Assembly (NCBI GenBank): GCA_035276685.1
Contig: DATELK010000080.1
Coordinates: 1-10,503, forward strand
Direction of reading: 5' to 3'
DNA: 10,503 bases
Source of the DNA: JACVRN01 sp035276685
Lineage (GTDB): Bacteria; Acidobacteriota; Blastocatellia; Pyrinomonadales; Pyrinomonadaceae
This document shows, in pieces, positions 5,698 through 10,503 of this stretch (position 1 is its first letter; every line of letters begins with the position of its first letter). The position numbers and the translations under genes are program-made. The notes beneath the pieces were generated by a model that saw nothing but the letters and a program-made list of their open reading frames with translations, was not told where the DNA came from and did not search any database.

Positions 5698-7383
5698 ATG
5701 AGCACTACAGCTCCCAACAAGATTATCTGTTCGATGGTCGGCGTCAGTAAGCACTACGACCGCAAGACCGTCCTCAAAGACATTTATCTCTCCTACTTTT
5801 ACGGCGCGAAGATTGGCGTCATTGGCTTGAACGGCTCCGGCAAATCCTCCCTGCTCAGGATTCTGGCGGGGCAAGACAAGGAGTTCGCGGGCGAGCTTGT
5901 CTTCTCACCCGGCTACTCCGTGGGCTTTCTGGAACAGGAGCCGCAGCTTGACGAGACAAAGACCGTGCGCCAGATAGTCGAGCAGGGCGTCCAGCCCGTC
6001 GTAGACCTTCTCAAAGAGTTCGACGAGATTAACGAGAAGTTCGCCGAAGAGATGACGGATGATGAAATGACGGCCCTGCTTGAGCGGCAGGGCGTTGTGC
6101 AAGAGAAACTCGACGCCGTCGGCGCGTGGGACTTGGACGCGCGTCTTGAGATGGCGATGGACGCCCTGCGCTGCCCGCCGGGCGAGACACCCGTCAAGAT
6201 TCTATCGGGCGGAGAGCGACGCCGCGTTGCGCTCTGCCGACTGCTACTGCAACAGCCGGACATTCTTCTTCTGGACGAGCCTACGAACCATCTGGACGCG
6301 GAGTCCGTGGCGTGGCTTGAGCAGCACTTGCAGAAGTATCCGGGCACTGTGATAGCAGTCACGCACGACCGCTACTTTCTGGACAACGTGGCGGGCTGGA
6401 TTCTTGAGCTTGACCGTGGGCAGGGCATCCCCTGGCAGGGCAACTACTCATCCTGGCTTGAGCAGAAGCAGACGCGGCTCAAGCAGGAAGAGAAGGCCGA
6501 GACGGAAAGACAGAAGACCCTTGAGCGAGAGCTTGAATGGATTCGCATGACGCCGAAGGGGCGTCACGCCAAGAGCAAGGCGCGCATCAACTCTTACGAA
6601 GCGCTTCTCAATCAGGAGTCCGCGAGCCGCGCCAAGGAGCTTGAGATTTACATCCCGCCGGGCCCGCGCCTGGGCGACATAGTCATACAGGCCGAGAGCG
6701 TCGCGAAGGCTTACGGCGACAAGCTCCTGATTGACGACATGACGTTCTCTCTTCCGCCCGGCGGCATCGTAGGCATCATAGGCCCGAACGGCGCAGGAAA
6801 GACCACCACCTTCAGGATGATTACGGGACAGGACGAGCCGGACTCGGGCTCCATTCGCATTGGCGAGACCGTCAAGCTCGCCTACGTAGACCAGAGCCGC
6901 GACGCGCTGAGCGGGGACAAGACAATCTGGGAAGAGATTTCCGGCGGAGCGGACGTGGTGCAGCTTGGAGCGCGAGAAGTGAACTCGCGTGCCTACGTCG
7001 CGCGCTTCAACTTCGGCGGCACAGACCAGCAGAAGAAGGTCGGGGCTCTTTCAGGCGGCGAGCGCAACCGTGTTCACCTTGCGAAGATGCTGAAGTCGGG
7101 CGCAAACGTCCTGCTGCTGGACGAGCCGACGAACGACCTTGATGTCAACACCATGCGGGCGCTCGAAGAGGCGCTTGAGAACTTCGCGGGCTGCGCCGTC
7201 GTCATCAGCCACGACCGCTGGTTCCTAGACAGAATCGCAACTCACATACTCGCCTTCGAAGGCGAGAGCCGCGTCGTCTGGTTCGGCGGCAACTACTCAG
7301 AGTACGAGGCAGACAAACGCGCCCGCCTGGGCGCTGCCGCAGACCAGCCGCACCGCATCAAGTACAGGCAGTTAACGAGATAA
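5698..7383 (+). CDS. ettA: EttA, energy-dependent translational throttle ABC-F ATPase
   Basis: This 561-residue protein is a soluble ABC-F ATPase with two nucleotide-binding domains and no membrane segment; its length is close to that of E. coli EttA. Domain 1 has Walker A G-L-N-G-S-G-K-S (43-50), signature L-S-G-G-E-R-R-R (169-176), Walker B I-L-L-L-D-E-P (189-195, catalytic E194) and switch H223. The acidic helical insertion at about 85-140 is the EttA arm that reaches ribosomal protein uL1. The charged linker (about 250-325), with R-M-T-P-K-G-R-H-A-K-S-K-A-R, is the P-site tRNA interaction motif. Domain 2 has Walker A G-P-N-G-A-G-K-T (362-369), signature L-S-G-G-E-R-N-R (451-458) and E476. 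In E. coli, EttA binds the ribosomal E site and gates the first peptide bond according to ATP/ADP ratio. It appears to be transcribed alone. Confidence 0.95.
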   Translation: MSTTAPNKIICSMVGVSKHYDRKTVLKDIYLSYFYGAKIGVIGLNGSGKSSLLRILAGQDKEFAGELVFSPGYSVGFLEQEPQLDETKTVRQIVEQGVQPVVDLLKEFDEINEKFAEEMTDDEMTALLERQGVVQEKLDAVGAWDLDARLEMAMDALRCPPGETPVKILSGGERRRVALCRLLLQQPDILLLDEPTNHLDAESVAWLEQHLQKYPGTVIAVTHDRYFLDNVAGWILELDRGQGIPWQGNYSSWLEQKQTRLKQEEKAETERQKTLERELEWIRMTPKGRHAKSKARINSYEALLNQESASRAKELEIYIPPGPRLGDIVIQAESVAKAYGDKLLIDDMTFSLPPGGIVGIIGPNGAGKTTTFRMITGQDEPDSGSIRIGETVKLAYVDQSRDALSGDKTIWEEISGGADVVQLGAREVNSRAYVARFNFGGTDQQKKVGALSGGERNRVHLAKMLKSGANVLLLDEPTNDLDVNTMRALEEALENFAGCAVVISHDRWFLDRIATHILAFEGESRVVWFGGNYSEYEADKRARLGAAADQPHRIKYRQLTR

Positions 7384-7481
7384 AAAATGCAGAAGGCAGA
7401 GTGCAGAATGATGAATTAAAGAAAAGCATTCAGGGTTGAATAGTTTCTTCATTCATCATTCTGCACTCTGCCTTCTGCATT
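7382..7481 (-). terminator. 31-bp perfect inverted repeat between convergent genes, terminator for the peptidase gene
   Basis: The arms at 7386-7416 and 7451-7481 are perfectly complementary over 31 bases, with a 34-base loop. Read on the minus strand, the stem follows the peptidase stop by a few bases and runs into a stretch of six T (7387-7382), as in an intrinsic terminator. In the plus direction no T run follows, so it would be weaker for ettA, whose stop overlaps the A-rich edge. Each arm is made of 7-base units (GCAGAAG, GCAGAGT, GCAGAAT, GATGAAT). Confidence 0.75.
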
Positions 7482-7486
7482 ATCCC

Positions 7487-8371
7487 TTATCGTTTCTTAG
7501 AAGCCTTCTTAGAAGCTTTCTTGGCAGCCTTCTTTGCTGGTTTCTTCGCGCCGCGTGTCATGCTCTTGGGCATGGACTTGGCCTCTTTGGGAATGCCTTT
7601 CATGGAGGAAGGGGCGCTCAGAAGGGCTTCCCACGTGGCGGTGCCGACTATGCCGTCCGCCGTCAGCCCCTTACCTTGCTGGAACTTCTTGACCGCGGCC
7701 TGTGTGCCTGAGCCGAAGATGCCGTCCGCAGAGCCTGCGGCCAGAAAGCCTGCTGCGGCCAGCGCTTCCTGTAGAGCGCGCACCGCGTCTCCGCGAGCAT
7801 TCATACGTAAGGTGGGATGCGACGAGGATGTCCCCGTAGCGCCGGGAGCAGCGGCAACCGAGCCCCCTACGGCAGCAGCTCCCGCCACAGCCCCGGCCAC
7901 GCCCAGCAGTCTTCTGGTCGCTTCAGCCCAGACCAAGTCCAGCTTGTTGCCGCCCCTCCTGTAGAGCGAGAGACATTCGGCCACGCTCATGCCAGGAAGC
8001 TGTACGTGCGGCTTGTCAACGAACTTCTTCCAGTCGCCGCCCCATTCGAGACCGAGCTTTTCGGCCTCGCTTCCGATGGTCGTCCAGACGCCTAAGGGGG
8101 CGTTCCAGTTCGGCTGCCCGTTGGTGAAGGGAACGAGGTCTACCGCCAGTCCATAGTTATGATTGCTCTGACCGCCGCGCGCCCTGGTGACTACGGGGCC
8201 GGGCTTGCTTCTGCCCTGTGCGAAGAGGCCGTCCTGCTCCGCAAAGGTGCGCAGGCCCTGCACAACCTCGACTTGAAGGCCGTGCTGGGTCAGGGCATCC
8301 AGAAGCGCCTGAATCCTGCTTGCCAGCTCAGGGTGAACTTTATCCAATCTTCTTCGAGAGGCGTCGTTCAT
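7487..8371 (-). CDS. M15-type (VanY/endolysin-like) peptidoglycan peptidase with peptidoglycan-binding domain and Lys-rich tail
   Basis: This 294-residue protein probably cleaves peptide bonds in cell-wall peptidoglycan. Residues about 1-140 form an M15-type zinc peptidase: G-L-R-T at 39-42, the zinc motif S-N-H-N-Y-G-L-A-V-D with H71 and D78, and D119-K-P-H122, giving the third zinc ligand and probable catalytic acid. An Ala/Gly-rich segment (about 155-180) acts as linker. Residues about 186-252 are a peptidoglycan-binding type 1 domain (L-R-M-N-A-R-G-D-A-V-R-A-L-Q through G-I-V-G-T-A-T-W-E-A-L). The last 20 residues are nearly all K, A and S. No signal peptide is visible, which resembles phage endolysins and some CwlK-like proteins. 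The start has an AAGGAGA ribosome site (8385-8379), eight bases before the ATG. The gene is transcribed alone and converges on ettA. A prophage remnant is possible, but no other phage gene is present. Confidence 0.9.
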   Translation of the reverse strand: MNDASRRRLDKVHPELASRIQALLDALTQHGLQVEVVQGLRTFAEQDGLFAQGRSKPGPVVTRARGGQSNHNYGLAVDLVPFTNGQPNWNAPLGVWTTIGSEAEKLGLEWGGDWKKFVDKPHVQLPGMSVAECLSLYRRGGNKLDLVWAEATRRLLGVAGAVAGAAAVGGSVAAAPGATGTSSSHPTLRMNARGDAVRALQEALAAAGFLAAGSADGIFGSGTQAAVKKFQQGKGLTADGIVGTATWEALLSAPSSMKGIPKEAKSMPKSMTRGAKKPAKKAAKKASKKASKKR

Positions 8372-8418
8372 TGATTTGTCTCCTTCGGTAACCTGGTTTC
8401 AGAGTGTTAAGGCTTAAA

Positions 8419-8489
8419 GCGAGAGGCCCAAAATAGCGTAGGCTTTTTATAACAATCTCGGCTTAAGTTCAAGACTTATGGCCTCTCGC
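8419..8489. repeat. 10-bp perfect inverted repeat flanking the peptidase promoter
   Basis: GCGAGAGGCC (8419-8428) and GGCCTCTCGC (8480-8489) are perfectly complementary, with 51 bases between them. The enclosed segment carries the likely peptidase promoter. The arms could be two half-sites bridged by a regulator, or a weak stem; the sequence does not decide which. Confidence 0.6.
8444..8472 (-). promoter_or_regulatory. Possible promoter of the peptidase gene
   Basis: On the minus strand TTGAAC (8472-8467) is followed after 17 bases by TAAAAA (8449-8444), or after 15 bases by the better box TATAAA (8451-8446). It points to the peptidase start at 8371. Spacing is a compromise in either register, so the call is moderate. 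It lies in the loop of the 8419-8489 inverted repeat. Confidence 0.4.
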
Positions 8490-8508
8490 CGCAGGCTCCG
8501 GCCCTGTA

Positions 8509-8539
8509 CGCATCGGATGCGGTCAAGGTGAATCTTGAC
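8509..8539. promoter_or_regulatory. Two short inverted repeats overlapping the plus-strand promoter, possible operators
   Basis: CGCATC-G-GATGCG (8509-8521) is a perfect odd-centred palindrome. Directly after it, GTCAAG (8522-8527) and CTTGAC (8534-8539) are perfect inverted arms with a 6-base spacer. The second arm covers five of the six bases of the TTGACA -35 box, so a bound dimeric regulator would block or reposition RNA polymerase. The regulator is unknown. Confidence 0.45.
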
Positions 8540-8563
8540 ATGGCGCGCCCGCGCGCATAAAAT
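8535..8563 (+). promoter_or_regulatory. Near-consensus sigma-70 promoter in a gene-free region
   Basis: TTGACA (8535-8540) matches the -35 consensus fully. After exactly 17 bases comes TAAAAT (8558-8563), which matches the -10 consensus at five of six positions. This is the best promoter in the window. Transcription would start near 8570, but the next plus-strand gene begins at 9028, so it drives either a long leader or a separate RNA. Confidence 0.65.
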
Positions 8564-8569
8564 CCTTGC

Positions 8570-8770
8570 CACTTGGTACAGTACATGGAAGGCTGTACTC
8601 GCGCTCTCCCGCGACACTAGGGAGAAGTACGGGAGAAGAGTCAAACACTGTGGCTCTCTACAGTCGACGCGGTGAACGTACGCACCGTCTTCCAAAAATT
8701 GTGCCGGAGCTTTCCGGCGCGCGCTCCGTCGCCCCACTTGGTAAACCGCCAATAGTGGGGCGATGTCGTG
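8570..8770 (+). ncRNA. Candidate structured non-coding RNA
   Basis: The bases downstream of the strong promoter hold closely packed hairpins and no credible reading frame. They are: GTACAG/CTGTAC (8576-8581 with 8593-8598); TCTCCC/GGGAGA (8605-8610 with 8620-8625), extended by GTACT/AGTAC (8595-8599 with 8626-8630); GGTG/CACC plus GAC/GTC (8666-8689); GCCGGA-GCTT-TCCGGC (8703-8718, extendable to 8701-8720); and a 10-bp stem TCGCCCCACT/AGTGGGGCGA (8729-8738 with 8754-8763) with an inner TGG/CCA. I cannot match it to 6S RNA, tmRNA, RNase P or SRP RNA from memory. The end is set by the last hairpin and is a guess. It could instead be a long leader of the gas-vesicle operon. Confidence 0.3.
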
Positions 8771-9027
8771 TTTAGAGGCCCCCGTCTTAATTCTTGTTGC
8801 AAGCCGGGAGCGTTCGGTCTTATTATGATTTTGGTTCGCCCATGAAAGCTTGGGAGCGCGCGTGTCAGATGATTCCTGCCCTGGAGCTTGGCCGCTCTCC
8901 TCTCGGCAATGGTTATCTGTATTAAAGTTGGTTCCCTAGAGGGCCGGTCGCGCCGCACGGCTTGCGGCACGCACACGGTCGAGTTGACCCGACAACTTTC
9001 GCCAACTGAGGTTCAGAAAAGGTTCCC
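8771..9027 (+). other. Leader region of the gas-vesicle operon with a second possible promoter
   Basis: No gene is visible here. TTGCAA (8797-8802) and TATTAT (8821-8826), spaced 18 bases apart, form a plausible second promoter toward gvpL/F with a start near 8833. A perfect hairpin GCCGCA-CGGCT-TGCGGC lies at 8952-8968 without a following T run. The ribosome site of the next gene is AAAAGG at 9017-9022. Other minus-strand frames in this gap lack conserved-looking sequence and ribosome sites. Confidence 0.4.
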
Positions 9028-9855
9028 ATGACCCCTGAGACAGAACAATCCCCCGCAGCCACGGCTACGACTACGCCGGAAGGCAAATACGTCTACTGCA
9101 TCATTGAAAGCTCAGAGCCCCGCTCGTTCGGGCCCATGGGCATTGGCGGTCGCGGCGACGAGGTCTACACGGTGCAACATCAGGGCCTGGCGGCCGTAGT
9201 CTCCAACACGCCCCTCGTCGTCTACGACCCGACGCGCGACAACGTCTTCGCGCACGAGCAGGTCAACGAGACGGTGATGCGAGAGTTCACGGTGCTGCCC
9301 ATGGCCTTTGGCGCGCTCTTTCGCACCGAGGACGACATCATAGAGCTGATGCGCGGCACGGAAGACGCGCTGCGCGACGTGCTGGACAAGATGGCGGGCA
9401 AGGTGGAGTACGGTCTCAAGGTCAACTGGGACAGAGACCGCGTGATTGCCGAAATCGAGCAGGAGAACGAAGAGATACGCAACCTGAAAGAGCAGATAAC
9501 CTCTCGCTCCACGGGCTCCACCTACTTCGCGCGCATGCAGCTTGGCCGCCTCGTCGAGCAGGCTCTTTCAGAGCAGTCGGACTCTTACGTCAGAGAGGTC
9601 TACGCGGCCCTGCGCGACACTGCCGTGGCCTCTCGCGCCAACAAGCCAATAGGCGACAAGATGATTATGAACGCCGCCTTTCTGGTGGAGCGCGAGCGCG
9701 AATCGGAGTTCGACCGCAAGGTCAAAGAGATTGCCGCCAAGTACGAAGGGAAGCTCTCCTTCAAGTACACTGGCCCGTGGCCTCCCTACAACTTCGTTCA
9801 CATTCGCTTGAAGCTTGAGCGCGGCGAAGGCGCGACCGAAGCCATCAGCAGGTAG
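9028..9855 (+). CDS. Gas vesicle protein GvpL/GvpF family
   Basis: This 275-residue protein fits the GvpL/GvpF family, minor or assembly proteins of gas vesicles, the protein-walled hollow structures that give cells buoyancy. After about 19 Thr/Ala/Pro-rich residues the family core begins with G-K-Y-V-Y-C-I-I-E (19-27). A G-L-A-A-V-V-S segment (53-59) and the typical V-L-P-M-A-F-G-A-L-F motif (about 89-98) follow. The central helical part (about 135-160) is charged and coiled-coil-like. The end has the second-domain pattern F-L-V-E-R-E-R and Y-T-G-P-W-P-P-Y-N-F-V (about 248-258). GvpL and GvpF are homologous and cannot be told apart here. The start follows AAAAGG by five bases. Only three bases separate its stop from gvpG, so the two are translationally linked. 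Confidence 0.93.
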   Translation: MTPETEQSPAATATTTPEGKYVYCIIESSEPRSFGPMGIGGRGDEVYTVQHQGLAAVVSNTPLVVYDPTRDNVFAHEQVNETVMREFTVLPMAFGALFRTEDDIIELMRGTEDALRDVLDKMAGKVEYGLKVNWDRDRVIAEIEQENEEIRNLKEQITSRSTGSTYFARMQLGRLVEQALSEQSDSYVREVYAALRDTAVASRANKPIGDKMIMNAAFLVERERESEFDRKVKEIAAKYEGKLSFKYTGPWPPYNFVHIRLKLERGEGATEAISR

Positions 9856-9858
9856 AGG

Positions 9859-10188
9859 ATGTTTCTGATAGACGACATACTGCTATTCCCCGTCACTGGC
9901 TTTAAGTTCATACTCGGCCAGATTCAGACGGTCGCAGACCGCGAACTGAACGACGACACGCTCATCAAAGAGCAGCTGCTGGAATTGCAGATGCGGCTTG
10001 AGCTGGACGAGATTTCAGAAGAGGAATATGCGGAGCGCGAGGCGGAGCTATTCGCGCGCCTTCGCGTGATACGCGAGCGACAGATGGAGCTTCTGCATCA
10101 GGTTCACACGGCCGAATCTTCCTCCATTGTGATTGAAGCCGGCGGAGATGAAGAGGGCGGCTTCTGGGAGCCTGTTGAAAGAGAGTAG
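9859..10188 (+). CDS. gvpG: Gas vesicle protein GvpG
   Basis: This 109-residue protein starts with the GvpG pattern: a short hydrophobic N-terminus, L-I-D-D-I-L-L-F-P-V-T-G-F-K-F-I, followed by an amphipathic acidic helix (about 24-85) rich in E, L and R that is likely coiled coil. The C-terminal 25 residues are acidic and Gly-rich and look disordered. GvpG is an accessory or assembly factor encoded next to gvpF/L in many gas-vesicle clusters; its exact step is not established. The ATG lies three bases after the gvpL/F stop, with AGG at 9850-9852 inside the upstream reading frame as ribosome site. The structural gene gvpA is not in the window and may follow to the right. Confidence 0.9.
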   Translation: MFLIDDILLFPVTGFKFILGQIQTVADRELNDDTLIKEQLLELQMRLELDEISEEEYAEREAELFARLRVIRERQMELLHQVHTAESSSIVIEAGGDEEGGFWEPVERE

Positions 10189-10201
10189 AGGGCGAGCGGC
10201 C

Positions 10202-10503
10202 TTGAAAAAGCGTGCTGCCGCCACTACAGCTAAAGCGAAACCGAAACGCCGCAGCCCTTCGCGCCTTCCTTCCGACAAAGCGGCGGAGATTCCCAACACA
10301 CGTTACCTCTTCTTCGGCGGCAAAGGCGGCGTAGGCAAGACTACCGCCGCAGCCTCCACGGCCCTTTATCTTCTGTCCCGCGCACGCTCAGGCGATGAGC
10401 GCATCCTGCTCTTCTCGACAGACCCCGCGCATTCACTCTCCGACAGCCTGAACCTGAAAGTAGGCGATGAGTTAAAGGAGGTCGCACGCGCACGCTCCGG
10501 CGC
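10202..10503 (+). CDS. ArsA/Get3-like ATPase of the gas-vesicle operon, N-terminal part
   Basis: An open frame of about 100 codons runs off the right edge. After a basic, probably disordered N-terminus (K-K-R-A-A-A through residue about 30) it shows the deviant Walker A motif G-G-K-G-G-V-G-K-T-T (39-48) and the ArsA/Get3 switch I motif S-T-D-P-A-H-S-L-S-D (72-81). These P-loop ATPases act as ATP-driven chaperone or transport partners (ArsA for arsenite efflux, Get3 for tail-anchored proteins). Being 13 bases after gvpG suggests a role in gas-vesicle assembly instead of arsenic export, which is inference. No ATG is available. I chose TTG at 10202 because GAGGG (10188-10192) lies nine bases upstream; a TTG at 10175, overlapping gvpG, is the alternative. 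Confidence 0.85.
   Translation, partial: MKKRAAATTAKAKPKRRSPSRLPSDKAAEIPNTRYLFFGGKGGVGKTTAAASTALYLLSRARSGDERILLFSTDPAHSLSDSLNLKVGDELKEVARARSG

Noticed and set aside
2717..7481. Insertion sequence ends
   Set aside because: The inverted arms enclose only 24-36 bases, no transposase is in the window, and I saw no target-site duplications beside them.
7521..7964. A 147-codon plus-strand frame
   Set aside because: It is antisense to the M15 peptidase gene, which has clear zinc ligands and a binding domain; the plus-strand translation resembles no known family.
8447..8976. Minus-strand frames of about 100 codons in the gap before the gas-vesicle genes
   Set aside because: They overlap each other and the predicted promoters and hairpins, lack ribosome sites, and their composition shows no protein-like pattern.

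Overview
The window is about 10.5 kb of bacterial chromosome with moderately high GC and dense coding. It carries seven confident genes, an eighth that is well supported, and unusually elaborate intergenic DNA. No gene fixes the taxonomy. The mix of a LigD lacking its ligase domain, a FdhF/YdeP-type molybdoenzyme, EttA, a gas-vesicle block with an ArsA-like ATPase, and many palindromic intergenic repeats would fit Acidobacteriota or a similar soil phylum. That is a low-confidence inference.

Layout: the left edge (222-1, minus) holds the first 74 codons of an ECF-type sigma factor, with a good Shine-Dalgarno and a possible ECF-type promoter. Divergent from it is a two-gene unit (534-2706, plus): a PE-POL LigD for end-joining DNA repair, then a 177-residue helix-turn-helix protein of unknown function. 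Next come a FdhF/YdeP family molybdopterin oxidoreductase (2815-5265) and the ABC-F ribosome factor EttA (5698-7383), both plus. A convergent minus-strand gene (8371-7487) encodes an M15-type peptidoglycan peptidase with a peptidoglycan-binding domain and a lysine-rich tail. After 656 bases without a gene, the right end starts a gas-vesicle operon (plus): gvpL/F (9028-9855), gvpG (9859-10188) and an ArsA-like ATPase (10202 onward) cut by the window edge.

The most unusual content is between the genes. Three intergenic gaps each contain one long inverted repeat of the same plan (two arms of 31-33 bp around a 24-36 base loop) with unrelated sequences: 2717-2802, 5279-5380 and 7386-7481. Right after the second lies an array of eleven 14-bp palindromes (consensus GGAATYRCGATTCC) at an exact 21-bp period (5391-5614), just upstream of a predicted ettA promoter. 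The gap before the gas-vesicle genes contains a near-consensus sigma-70 promoter whose -35 box overlaps an inverted repeat. It is followed by about 195 bases of closely packed hairpins with two competing pairing partners, so it may encode an undescribed structured RNA.

Functionally the genes are a mixture (DNA repair, redox or acid stress, translation control, cell wall, buoyancy) with no single pathway. The clear functional units are the ligD pair and the gas-vesicle operon.
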